Both the position numbers and the translations under genes were made by a program. 64,000 nt of DNA, from contig NZ_PDNU01000008.1 of the NCBI RefSeq assembly GCF_002631185.1, forward strand, positions 124,001 to 188,000, in the 5' to 3' direction. The stretch is from Teichococcus rhizosphaerae. GTDB taxonomy: Bacteria; Pseudomonadota; Alphaproteobacteria; Acetobacterales; Acetobacteraceae. Below the pieces are notes generated by a model. The model saw only the letters and a list, made by a program, of their open reading frames with translations, did no database searches and was not told the origin of the DNA. This document shows positions 50,559 to 61,825 of the stretch, piece after piece (the first letter of the stretch is position 1; the number at the start of each line of letters is the position of its first letter).

Positions 50559-50594
50559 CCGCCATATTGTGGCAGGCCTGCCACAATATGGCGG
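50559..50594. repeat. 36-bp perfect palindrome
   Basis: CCGCCATATTGTGGCAGG (50559-50576) is followed directly by its exact reverse complement (50577-50594) with no spacer. It lies 27 nt beyond the stop of the minus-strand acetyltransferase gene, in a patch richer in A and T than its surroundings. Another hairpin, CCGACTTC-TCTC-GAAGTCGG, lies at 50457-50476. It could be an operator, a transcription end or an integration scar. The 50372-50621 interval holds nothing else clear. Confidence 0.85.
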
Positions 50595-50621
50595 TGCGCT
50601 TCCCTCCCCCGGCCGGCCGGT

Positions 50622-51179
50622 TCAGCCGCCGTCCCGGGAGGCCGGCGACGCTGGCGGCCGCAGGCTCTCATAGACCAGCATGCGGTGCCCATCGCGCGGG
50701 AACTCGCTGGCGCGGCGCAGGCCGAGATCCTCCAGCACCCCGCGCGAGGCCAGGTTGTCCTCCCGCGCCACGGCGACGATGCGGGCGAGGCCGGCCCTCT
50801 GGTGGCCGAATTCCAGCGCGGCGCGGGCGGCCTCCCGCGCATAGCCCTTGCCGCGGGTGTGCGGCCAGAGCGCGAAGCGCAGCGCGACGCCACGGCCATC
50901 CGGCCGCTCGGCCAGCGCGACGATGCCGAGGAAGGCGCCGGTCGCGGACAGGTGCACCGCCCAGGTGCCGTAGCCATGGACGGCCCAGCAGGCGATGTCC
51001 TGCTCGAGATCCTGCCGCGCCTGGGCCGGGCTGCGGGTGCCATGGAGCATCAGGCCGAAGGCCGCCTCGTCACCCTTCAGCGCGACGAGGTCGGCCAGAT
51101 GCTCAGGCCCGACGGGGCGCAGCGTCAGCCGCGACGTGCGCACCGCATGCGGGGATTCCACCCGCGCCAGGCCATCCAC
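50622..51179 (-). CDS. GNAT family N-acetyltransferase (RimJ/RimL-like)
   Basis: A 185-residue acetyltransferase. RTSRLTLRPVGPEHLADLVAL at the N-terminus is typical of the RimJ/RimL type, with GIVALAERPDGRGVALRFAL, the acetyl-CoA loop RGKGYAREAARAALEF (about 114-129) and REDNLASRGVLEDLGL. The target, possibly a protein N-terminus or a small molecule, is unknown. It starts 4 nt after the ettA stop, with GGTGG as ribosome site, so it is in the ettA transcript. Confidence 0.9.
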   Translation of the reverse strand: MDGLARVESPHAVRTSRLTLRPVGPEHLADLVALKGDEAAFGLMLHGTRSPAQARQDLEQDIACWAVHGYGTWAVHLSATGAFLGIVALAERPDGRGVALRFALWPHTRGKGYAREAARAALEFGHQRAGLARIVAVAREDNLASRGVLEDLGLRRASEFPRDGHRMLVYESLRPPASPASRDGG

Positions 51180-51183
51180 CGGT

Positions 51184-52860
<1,677 letters not shown>

Positions 52861-53014
52861 GGTCACACTATTCCGGGCAGAGGTTCAGGCGTGGTTCTAG
52901 CCAGCCCGGGCCGCCCCGCCAAGCGTGAGGGTTAACGCCCGCTCCCGGGCCACCCTTCCGGAGCGGCCCGCCGGCCCGGCGCGGCGGGCCTGGCGCCGCG
53001 CTGTCTTCCCCCCT

Positions 53015-53087
53015 TGCGCCCGGCAGGACTTGAACCCGCAACCAAGCCGTTATGAGCGGCCCGCTCTGACCATTGAGCTACGGGCGC
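53015..53087 (-). tRNA. tRNA-Ile2 (anticodon CAU)
   Basis: On the minus strand a full 73-nt cloverleaf forms: acceptor GCGCCCG/CGGGCGC, D stem GCTC/GAGC, anticodon stem GGCCG/CGGCT with loop CTCATAA (anticodon CAT), T stem GCGGG/CCTGC with loop TTCAAGT, discriminator A. CCA is not encoded. The TTGGTT variable loop and TTCAAGT T loop match tRNA-Ile2 rather than elongator tRNA-Met, so the C34 should be modified to lysidine by TilS and read AUA. It is a stand-alone gene. Confidence 0.9.
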
Positions 53088-53140
53088 GAAGGGAAGGCCC
53101 GGCGATTCGCCATGCTTCCCCCCTGCTAGACCGAGCCGCG

Positions 53141-54391
53141 CTAGCGGGCAAGGAAGTCGCGGATCGCCTCTCCTGCCTGGGCGATGGCGACGACGCCTTC
53201 CAGATGGCCCTGCGGCCCCTCCAGCACCGCCTGCGCCACCGGCCTGCCGGCCCGGCGCAGCGCCGCCACCAGTTCGTCGCTGTATTCGGCCGGGAAGACC
53301 CGGTCCCCCCGGCTGGGCAGCACCAGCCAGCGCCCGCCGGCTTTCGCCAGGGCGGCATCCAGCCCCTCATGCTCGCCCAGGAAGAGCTGGTTGGCCCGCA
53401 CCAGGTAGAGAAAGGAATTGGCGTCCGACAGCCTGGCACGCGCCATCGCCGCGGCATCCAGCGCGGCCTCGATGGCGAAGCGGTCCTGCATGCGGCGGGC
53501 GGGGTCCTGCCCCTCGGCCGGGCGGCGGCCGAACTGCCTGGCCCAGCCACGGTCGCGCGAATGCAGGGTGACGAGCTTCAGCGCCTCCGCCAGCCCGCGC
53601 AGCGGCGCCTCGCGGCCCTGGCCGTAATAGTCGCCGTTGCGCCAGGCGAGGTCGGTGCGGATGGGCGAGGCCCAGAGGTCGAGCCAGCCCAGCATCCAGG
53701 CATCCATCTCGCCCGTGCCGATCACCGGCATGACGCGCTCGACCATTTCCGGATAGGCCACCGCCCATTCGATGGCCTGGAGCGAGCCCATGCTGGGCCC
53801 GGCCACCAGCGCCAGCTTCCGCACCTTCAGGTGGTCCAGCAGCCGCTTCTGCACCTCGACGAAGTCGCGGATGGAGACGACGGGAAAGCTCATCCCCCAG
53901 GGGCGGCCGGTGGAGGGGTTCACCGAGGCCGGGCCGGTGGTGATGGTGTGCCGGTCCGGCGCGTTGAGGTTCACCATCGTGTCGGAGGCGATGACGAAGT
54001 AGCGGTCCGTGTCGATCGGGCGGCCGGGGCCGATGATGGCATCCCACCACCCCGCCGGCCCATCCGGCTGCAGCCGGCCGAAGGCATGGCCGTTGCCGCT
54101 GAAGAAATGCGTCACCAGCACGGCGTTGTCGCCGGCGGCGTTCAGCGTGCCCAGGGTCTGGTAGCCGGTGCGGATGGCCGGGATGGCGGCCCCGCCCCGC
54201 GTCGTGTAGCCCTGGAAGCTGAATTCGCGCCGCTCCACCAGGGGCGCGGGGGCCGGTTGCGCCAGCGCCGGTTGCGCCAGGGCGGGCCGGGCAAGGGCGG
54301 GCCGGGCGAGGGTTCCGGGCAGCAGGCCCGGCGCGGCGGCGGCCAGCGGCGCCGCCCAGGCAGCCACCAGCAGGGAACGACGGGTGGTCAT
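53141..54391 (-). CDS. Secreted alpha/beta fold hydrolase, MetX-like
   Basis: A 416-residue protein with an N-terminal signal (TTRRSLLVAAWAAPLAAAA) and a repetitive LARPALAQPALAQP spacer at about 27-46. The catalytic domain resembles homoserine O-acetyltransferase-type hydrolases: a nucleophile elbow GPSMGSLQAIEWA with Ser200, Asp363 in PSRGDRVFP and His396 in GHLEG make a complete triad. A true MetX is cytoplasmic, so export argues for another hydrolase or acyltransferase role. The two arginines resemble a Tat signal. The gene stands alone, divergent from ppa. Confidence 0.88.
   Translation of the reverse strand: MTTRRSLLVAAWAAPLAAAAPGLLPGTLARPALARPALAQPALAQPAPAPLVERREFSFQGYTTRGGAAIPAIRTGYQTLGTLNAAGDNAVLVTHFFSGNGHAFGRLQPDGPAGWWDAIIGPGRPIDTDRYFVIASDTMVNLNAPDRHTITTGPASVNPSTGRPWGMSFPVVSIRDFVEVQKRLLDHLKVRKLALVAGPSMGSLQAIEWAVAYPEMVERVMPVIGTGEMDAWMLGWLDLWASPIRTDLAWRNGDYYGQGREAPLRGLAEALKLVTLHSRDRGWARQFGRRPAEGQDPARRMQDRFAIEAALDAAAMARARLSDANSFLYLVRANQLFLGEHEGLDAALAKAGGRWLVLPSRGDRVFPAEYSDELVAALRRAGRPVAQAVLEGPQGHLEGVVAIAQAGEAIRDFLAR
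54252..54311. repeat. Four 15-bp tandem repeats in the hydrolase gene
   Basis: Four units: GCCGGTTGCGCCAGC, GCCGGTTGCGCCAGG, GCGGGCCGGGCAAGG and GCGGGCCGGGCGAGG. They code for the repeated five-residue (P-A-L-A-Q/R) spacer right after the signal peptide. The unit is a multiple of three, so copy-number changes would keep the frame. Confidence 0.85.
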
Positions 54392-54567
54392 GGTGCTGTT
54401 TTCCCTCCCTCAGGCCCGGGCCGGGCGGGCGGTTGGCGCGGCACGGCCGGAGCGGCCATGGTGCCCGCGCCGCGAGGCCGCCCGCAAGCCCGCAGCGTGG
54501 CCGAATTGCCGCCGCCGCCGCCCCCTGCTAACCAGCCCCCGCACTGCCACGAAACGGATGGCCCCCC

Positions 54568-55089
54568 ATGGATGTGACCAAGCTCCCCACCGGCAAGAAC
54601 CCGCCGCACGACATCAACGTCGTCATCGAGATCCCCCAGGGCAGTTCGGTGAAGTACGAGGTGGACAAGGACAGCGGCGCCGTGGTGGTGGACCGCTTCC
54701 TGTTCACGCCGATGGCCTATCCGGCCGCCTATGGCTTCGTCCCCGGCACCCTGGCCGACGATGGCGACCCGTCCGACGCGCTGGTGCTGGTGCCGGCTCC
54801 CGTGGTGCCCGGCGCCACGATCCGCGCCCGGCCGATCGGCGTGCTGTTCATGGAGGATGAAAGCGGCCAGGACGAGAAGCTCGTCTGCGTGCCGCACGAC
54901 AAGATCTCCCTCGCCTACACGGACGTGAAGGAGATGGAGGATCTGCCCAGGATCACCCGCGACCAGATCGAGCACTTCTTCACCCGCTACAAGGACCTGG
55001 AGCCGGGCAAGTGGGTGAAGGTGAAGGGCTGGGGCAACGCCGCCCAGGCCGCCGAGATCCTGGAGCGGCAGATCGCCGCCGCCAAGTGA
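54568..55089 (+). CDS. ppa: Inorganic pyrophosphatase (family I)
   Basis: A 173-residue soluble Mg-dependent enzyme that hydrolyses pyrophosphate and drives biosynthesis. VIEIPQGSSVKYEVDKDSG, YGFVPGTLADDGDPSDALVL with the family signature DGDPSD, and PHDKI followed by a C-terminal FFTRYKDLEPGKWVKVKGW are all diagnostic. The length is normal for bacterial enzymes. A strong terminator follows. Confidence 0.97.
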   Translation: MDVTKLPTGKNPPHDINVVIEIPQGSSVKYEVDKDSGAVVVDRFLFTPMAYPAAYGFVPGTLADDGDPSDALVLVPAPVVPGATIRARPIGVLFMEDESGQDEKLVCVPHDKISLAYTDVKEMEDLPRITRDQIEHFFTRYKDLEPGKWVKVKGWGNAAQAAEILERQIAAAK

Positions 55090-55118
55090 TGTTCGCGGGG
55101 AAACCCGCGGAGCAAGGC

Positions 55119-55159
55119 GAGGGCCCGGGAAAGCTTCCTTCCCGGGCCCTTCGTTTTTT
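55119..55159 (+). terminator. Rho-independent terminator after ppa
   Basis: GAGGGCCCGGGAA (55119-55131) pairs with TTCCCGGGCCCTTC (55139-55152), followed by TTTTTT (55154-55159). A smaller stem, CGCGGG-GAAA-CCCGCG, lies just before it at 55094-55109. It separates ppa from the convergent acetyltransferase gene. Confidence 0.93.
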
Positions 55160-55179
55160 CAGGAAGGGCGGCCGCCGCC

Positions 55180-55770
55180 TCAGGCCAGCAGGTGCGCCGG
55201 CACGTTGAGGCCGAGCCGCACCGGCACGGGCCAGATCTCGCGCACCGTGCGCAGCCGGGTGAAGCCGGCGGCGAGGTAGTTGGGCAGGGCGCGGGGATGG
55301 TCGGCGGTGCAGGTGTTCACCGTCAGCAACCCGCAGCCCTCGGCCCAGGCGGTGTCGATGGCGTGGCGCAGGAAGGCCTGCCCCACGCCTGTGCCGACCG
55401 CGTGCGGCAGCAGCCCGAAATAGGCGATGTTGACGCTGCCCGCGCCGGTGAGCCCGGTGGCCGCCCGCCGCTCCAGCTCGAAGAAGCCCGCGGGCGCGCC
55501 GCCCTGGTAGAGCACATGGATGGACACGGCCGGGTCGGCCAGGATGGTGGCGATCTCGGCATCGCCCGCGGCGCGGCGCAGCCACCAGACATAGTCCTGG
55601 CCCACCGTGTTGTAGAGGTAGCGGTAGAAGGGCACCGAGCAGCGGGCCACCCGCTCCACCCGGCTGCCCTCCGGCAGGGCCGGCGCCGGCCCGTCCGGCG
55701 GTGCCGCCATGCGGAGGAAGGTGACGTCCACCGCCACCCGCAGGGCCGGCTCCACCAGGGAGAGCGCCAT
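55180..55770 (-). CDS. GNAT family N-acetyltransferase
   Basis: A 196-residue protein with the GNAT fold: [18 protein letters not shown], then [29 protein letters not shown], which contains the acetyl-CoA-binding V/I-G-x-G-x-G-x-A type loop, and [10 protein letters not shown] near the end. The N-terminal 60 residues are less conserved. The substrate is unknown. It begins 2 nt after the rpoD stop and must be part of that transcript, an arrangement seen (from memory) in related genomes. Confidence 0.87.
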   Translation of the reverse strand: MALSLVEPALRVAVDVTFLRMAAPPDGPAPALPEGSRVERVARCSVPFYRYLYNTVGQDYVWWLRRAAGDAEIATILADPAVSIHVLYQGGAPAGFFELERRAATGLTGAGSVNIAYFGLLPHAVGTGVGQAFLRHAIDTAWAEGCGLLTVNTCTADHPRALPNYLAAGFTRLRTVREIWPVPVRLGLNVPAHLLA

Positions 55771-55772
55771 GC

Positions 55773-57692
<1,920 letters not shown>

Positions 57693-57829
57693 GCCGATCC
57701 GCTCCGTCTGACGCTGCCCGGCCCGCAGTCTAGGCCAGGAAGCCTCGCTTTGGTCCTAACGGCCCCGCCCCAAAAAGACAGGAGAAGGAGGGCCACACGC
57801 CGCGCCCGGATGAACGCCACGAAACGGGG

Positions 57830-57858
57830 CCATAACGCCCCCCCACCGGGCAACACAA
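57830..57858 (-). promoter_or_regulatory. Possible rpoD promoter
   Basis: On the minus strand TTGTGT (57858-57853) and TTATGG (57835-57830) are separated by exactly 17 nt, a fair sigma-70-type pair in the 202-nt gap between dnaG and rpoD. Nothing else is seen in the gap. Confidence 0.3.
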
Positions 57859-57894
57859 GAGCGGGACGCGGAATGATGCGGGGCGGCGGCCTTC

Positions 57895-59742
57895 CTAACC
57901 GCCCCAGCCCTCCTCCTCCATCTCGCCCCGCCGCTGGGCGGCGAGCAGTTCATTGAGCCGGATCAGGCGGGTCTGCGCCGCCTCGCTGCCGGTGGCCGCG
58001 AAGTCCCGGGCCGCCGCCTCGCGCTCCGCCAGCAGGGCCTCCTCGCCGCGGAAGCGGCCGAAGAAGTACCACCATTGCTGCGTCACCAGCTGCGGCAGCG
58101 CCGCCTCCCGCGCCGCCGCGGGCAGCATGCGGGGCGAATGGCGCAGCCAGGCCAGGCCCTCGGGGTCGGTTTTTTCGAGGTGGTCGGCCAGCGCCGCGGC
58201 TTCAAGGCGCTCCGCCCCGCCATGCCAGGCCAGCATCGCCCGCTGCAACCCGCGCGCCATGCCCCCGGGCAGCTCCAGGCTGGCCAGCGCCTCCTCCACC
58301 TCGCCCAGCAGCCAGGGATGGGCCAGGGTGATGGCCAGCAGGCAGCGGGCCTGCTCCTGCCGGACATGGCCCGGGTCGATGCCGGGGCGCGGCAGGTTCA
58401 GGGCCGGCGCCGCCGGGCGGCCGCCGCGCCCGGCGCCGGCGCCGCCACGCGGCGCCCAGGGCTGGCGGGCCGCCGGGGCGGGCCGGCGGCCGCTGGCGAA
58501 GAAGGTGTCGAGCAAGGTCCGCCGGTACTCGCCGGCCAGAAACTTGTCGGGAATGGTGCCCGCCGCCGCCTCCAGCGCGTGGCGCAGCGCGGCGCGCGCC
58601 TCGGGCGTGGTGCCGGGGTGCTTCTCGGCCAGCATGCCGTAGAGCACCGCCGAGAGCGGCCGCGCCGCCTCCAGCAGGGCCCGGAAGGCGGCGGGGCCGC
58701 CCCTGGCCACCAGCGTGTCCGGGTCCTCCCCCGGCGGCAGGGTGACGAAGCCCAGGCTGCGCTCGGGCGAGAGCAGCGGCAGGGCCAGCTCGGCGGCGCG
58801 GGCGGCGGCGCGGGCACCCGCCTTGTCGCCGTCGAAGCACAGGAGGGGCTGGGGCGAGAGCCGCCACAGCTCGGCCAGCTGCTCCTCGGTCAGCGCCGTG
58901 CCGAGCGGGGCCACGGCACCGCCGAACCCCGCCTGGTGCAGGGCGATGACGTCCATGTAGCCTTCCACCACCAGCACGGGCGCGCCCCTGAAGGCGGCCT
59001 CCCGCGCCAGGTCGGCCGCGTAGAGGTTGCGGCGCTTGGAGAACAGCTCGGTTTCCGGGCCGTTGACGTATTTCGGCTGGGCATCCCCCAGCACCCGCCC
59101 GCCGAAGGAGATGATGCGGCCGCGCCGGTCGCGGATCGGGAACATCACGCGGTTGAAGAACAGGTCGGCCGGCGGGCTGTCCCCTTCCCCCGGCCGCATC
59201 AGCCCGGCCTCCACCAGCTGCGGCACCTCGATGTCGAGCGGCTTCAGGTCCGCCGCCAGCGTGCCCCGCCCGGCGCCGGACCAGCCGAGGCCGAACCTGC
59301 GGATGGTCTCCTCCGAAAGGCCCCGGCGCAGCAGGTAGTCGAGCCCCGCGCGGCCCTCGGGCAGGCGCAGGCGGCGCTGGAAGGCCTCGGCGGCGGCCTG
59401 CATGACGCCGTGCAGGTCGCGCTGCCGGGCTTCCCGCCTCGCCTGCTGCGGCGTGGCCTTCGGCACCTCCAGCCCGGCCTCGGCGGCCAGCCGCTCCACC
59501 GCCTCGGGGAATGTGGCGCCCTGGCTCTGCATGACATAGGCGATGGCATCGCCATGCGCGCCGCAGCCGAAGCAATGGTAGTGGTCGTCATAGACGTAGA
59601 AGGAGGGCGACTTCTCGCCGTGGAAGGGGCAGCAGCCGCGCCACTGCCGCCCCGCGCGCGCCAGCTTCACGCCGCGGCCGATCAGCGGCGCCAGCGGCGT
59701 GCGGAGGCGCAGCTCCTCCAGGAAGTTCGGCGGCAGGGACAT
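57895..59742 (-). CDS. dnaG: DNA primase DnaG
   Basis: A 615-residue primase that makes RNA primers at the replication fork. The N-terminal CHC2 zinc finger is complete (CCPFHGEKSPSF, then YHCFGCGAHGDAI, about 38-63). The catalytic core has the TOPRIM motifs VVEGYMDVIAL and FDGDKAG at about 260-315. From residue 425 there is a Gly/Arg/Ala-rich linker, then the C-terminal helicase-binding domain (VTQQWWYFFGRFR). The usual order yqeY-dnaG-rpoD is kept. Confidence 0.97.
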   Translation of the reverse strand: MSLPPNFLEELRLRTPLAPLIGRGVKLARAGRQWRGCCPFHGEKSPSFYVYDDHYHCFGCGAHGDAIAYVMQSQGATFPEAVERLAAEAGLEVPKATPQQARREARQRDLHGVMQAAAEAFQRRLRLPEGRAGLDYLLRRGLSEETIRRFGLGWSGAGRGTLAADLKPLDIEVPQLVEAGLMRPGEGDSPPADLFFNRVMFPIRDRRGRIISFGGRVLGDAQPKYVNGPETELFSKRRNLYAADLAREAAFRGAPVLVVEGYMDVIALHQAGFGGAVAPLGTALTEEQLAELWRLSPQPLLCFDGDKAGARAAARAAELALPLLSPERSLGFVTLPPGEDPDTLVARGGPAAFRALLEAARPLSAVLYGMLAEKHPGTTPEARAALRHALEAAAGTIPDKFLAGEYRRTLLDTFFASGRRPAPAARQPWAPRGGAGAGRGGRPAAPALNLPRPGIDPGHVRQEQARCLLAITLAHPWLLGEVEEALASLELPGGMARGLQRAMLAWHGGAERLEAAALADHLEKTDPEGLAWLRHSPRMLPAAAREAALPQLVTQQWWYFFGRFRGEEALLAEREAAARDFAATGSEAAQTRLIRLNELLAAQRRGEMEEEGWGG

Positions 59743-59792
59743 GCCGCCCTACCTAAGCCATGCCGCCCCGCCGCGCCACGGCGGGATCGGCC

Positions 59793-60251
59793 TCAGCCGC
59801 CAAGCGCGGCCTTCACCATCGGCCCCGCCTTGGCCATGTCCAGCGTCGCGGCGTGCTTCGCCTTCAGCGCGGCCATGACCTTGCCCATGTCCTTGATGGA
59901 GCTGGCGCCGCTCTCGGCCACCGCCTCGGCCACCGCGGCCTGCATGGCGGCATCGTCCATCTGCCGCGGCAGGAAGGACTCGATCACGGCGATCTCGGCC
60001 GCCTCCTTCTCCGCCAGCTCCGGGCGGTTGCCCTGGGTGTACATCTCGACGCTCTCGCGGCGCGACTTCACCATGGAGCGCAGCATGGCGACGATCTGCT
60101 CCTCCGGCACCTGCTCCACGCCGCTGGGGCGGGCGGCGATGTCGGTGTCCTTCAGCTTGGCCATGACCATGCGGATGGTGGAGGTGCGGGCCGCATCCTT
60201 CGCCACCATGGCGGCCTTCAGTTCCTGGGTGAAGCGTTCGCGCAGGCTCAT
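59793..60251 (-). CDS. GatB/YqeY domain-containing protein
   Basis: A 152-residue helical protein: LRERFTQELKAAMVAKDAARTSTIRMVMAKLKD, then SYTQGNRPELAEKEAAEIAVIESFLPRQM-like helices and GKVMAALKAKHAATLDMAKAGPMVKAALGG, the YqeY fold that also ends the GatB amidotransferase subunit. A role in tRNA-dependent amidation is supposed but not shown. GGAGAG lies 6 nt ahead of the ATG. It is upstream of dnaG with a 50-nt gap, so likely the first gene of this operon. Confidence 0.93.
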   Translation of the reverse strand: MSLRERFTQELKAAMVAKDAARTSTIRMVMAKLKDTDIAARPSGVEQVPEEQIVAMLRSMVKSRRESVEMYTQGNRPELAEKEAAEIAVIESFLPRQMDDAAMQAAVAEAVAESGASSIKDMGKVMAALKAKHAATLDMAKAGPMVKAALGG

Positions 60252-60324
60252 CGGTCACTCTCCATCGGGATCGGGGCGGGGTATAAAGCCGCTCGGGGCG
60301 GCGGGGGCCAGGGGTCCATGCGCC

Positions 60325-60385
60325 TGGGAATTTTTTTCCCAATTCCGGCCCTCTGGTTGCGCCGGGAAATTTTTTCCCACATAAC
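60325..60385 (+). promoter_or_regulatory. Twin 17-bp palindromes and candidate promoter of carA
   Basis: TGGGAATTTTTTTCCCA (60325-60341) and CGGGAAATTTTTTCCCA (60363-60379) are near-identical palindromes 38 bp apart in an otherwise GC-rich region. TTGCGC (60357-60362) and CATAAC (60380-60385) form a -35/-10 pair whose 17-bp spacer is exactly the second palindrome. Binding there would block polymerase. The predicted start, near 60391, falls on the carA ATG. The divergent yqeY starts at 60251. Confidence 0.6.
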
Positions 60386-60391
60386 GTGCCC

Positions 60392-61798
60392 ATGCGGTCC
60401 GTGGATGACATCATCGCCCTGATGGGCGGCAGCGAAGCCGTGGCCGAGCGCTGCGGCGTCGGCACCGAGGCGGTGCGCAAGTGGCGCCAGTCGCGCGCCA
60501 TTCCCGCCAAGCACTGGCCGGCGATCCTCGCCGCCACCGGCCTTTCCCTGGCGGAGCTGGCCGCCGCCCCCACCCCGCAGACCGAACCGAGCCCGGAGAC
60601 GCGCATGCCCGCTTCCGCCACCCCGACCGATGGCCAGACCAAGGACCAGCCCCCCGCCGGCGCCACCGCCGCGCTGGTGCTGGCCGATGGCACGGTGTTC
60701 TGGGGCGTGGGCTTCGGCGCCCACACCACCAATGTGGGCGAGATCTGCTTCAACACCGGCATGACGGGCTACCAGGAAACCCTGACGGACCCCTCCTATG
60801 CCGGGCAGATCATCACCTTCACCTTCCCGCATATCGGCAATGTGGGCGCCAACGCGGAGGATGTGGAGAGCATCACCCCCGCCGCGCGCGGCCTGGTGGT
60901 GAAGCTGGACCTGACGGAGCCGGCCAATTACCGCGCCACCCGCCATCTCGACGACTGGCTGAAGAGCCACGGCATCCCCGGCATCGCCGGCATCGACACC
61001 CGCGCGCTCACCGCCCGCATCCGCGACGGCGGGGCGCCGAACGGCGTGCTGGCCCACCCGCAGGACGGCCGTTTCGACATCCCCGCGCTGCGCGCCCAGG
61101 CCGCCGGCTGGCCGGGGCTGGAGGGCATGGATCTCGCCCGGGACGTCTCCTGCCGCCAGTCCTATGCCTGGACGGAAGGGCTGTGGTCCTGGGGTGAGGG
61201 CTACAACGTGGCGCCCGCGCGCCGGCACAAGGTCGTGGCGGTCGATTACGGCGCCAAGCGCAACATCCTGCGCTGCCTGGCCGATGCGGGCTGCGAGGTG
61301 ACGGTGCTGCCCGCCACCGCCACCGCCGAGGACATCCTCTCGCACAAGCCGGACGGCGTGTTCCTGTCCAATGGCCCCGGCGACCCGGCGGCGACGGGCG
61401 AATACGCCGTGCCGGCCATCCGCGGCGTGCTGGACAGCGGCACCCCCGTCTTCGGCATCTGCCTCGGCCACCAGCTCCTGGCGCTGGCGCTGGGCGGCCG
61501 CACCTTCAAGCTGGACCGCGGCCACCGCGGCGCCAACCAGCCGGTGAAGGACCTGGCCACCGGCCGCGTCGAGATCACCAGCCAGAACCACGGCTTCGCG
61601 GTGGACGAGAAGTCCCTGCCCGAGACCGTGAAGGTGACGCATGTGTCGCTGTTCGACGGCTCCAACGAGGGCATCGCCGCCACCGACCGGCCGGCCTTCT
61701 CGGTGCAGTACCACCCCGAGGCCAGCCCCGGCCCCTCCGACAGCCACTATCTCTTCCACCGCTTTGTCGAGATGATCGAGAAGCACAAGGCGGCCTGA
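60392..61798 (+). CDS. carA: Carbamoyl-phosphate synthase small subunit with an N-terminal helix-turn-helix
   Basis: A 468-residue product: about 70 residues longer than usual CarA. Residues 1-60 form a Cro/YdaS-like helix-turn-helix (SEAVAERCGVGTEAVRKWR at 14-32, then IPAKHWPAILAATGLSLAELA). A Pro/Thr-rich linker follows, then CarA from about 92, with the glutaminase: Cys357 in GICLGHQ and His441/Glu443 in QYHPEAS. It provides ammonia from glutamine for carbamoyl phosphate (arginine and pyrimidines). The frame has no stop between the parts, but an ATG at 60605 with GGAG 8 nt upstream could give a normal 397-residue CarA. The first ATG has no ribosome site and may be leaderless. Confidence 0.93.
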   Translation: MRSVDDIIALMGGSEAVAERCGVGTEAVRKWRQSRAIPAKHWPAILAATGLSLAELAAAPTPQTEPSPETRMPASATPTDGQTKDQPPAGATAALVLADGTVFWGVGFGAHTTNVGEICFNTGMTGYQETLTDPSYAGQIITFTFPHIGNVGANAEDVESITPAARGLVVKLDLTEPANYRATRHLDDWLKSHGIPGIAGIDTRALTARIRDGGAPNGVLAHPQDGRFDIPALRAQAAGWPGLEGMDLARDVSCRQSYAWTEGLWSWGEGYNVAPARRHKVVAVDYGAKRNILRCLADAGCEVTVLPATATAEDILSHKPDGVFLSNGPGDPAATGEYAVPAIRGVLDSGTPVFGICLGHQLLALALGGRTFKLDRGHRGANQPVKDLATGRVEITSQNHGFAVDEKSLPETVKVTHVSLFDGSNEGIAATDRPAFSVQYHPEASPGPSDSHYLFHRFVEMIEKHKAA

Positions 61799-61825
61799 GC
61801 CGCCTGGCGGGAGGAGGAACGGGGC

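Noticed and set aside
53015-53087. Reading the CAT-anticodon tRNA as elongator or initiator tRNA-Met.
   Set aside because: The acceptor pairs fully (initiator has a 1-72 mismatch), and the variable and T loops match tRNA-Ile2 better than elongator Met.
53141-54391. Annotating the MetX-like gene as homoserine O-acetyltransferase of methionine synthesis.
   Set aside because: It has a clear signal peptide and a repetitive spacer, and no methionine genes nearby; metF is 12 kb away in another unit.
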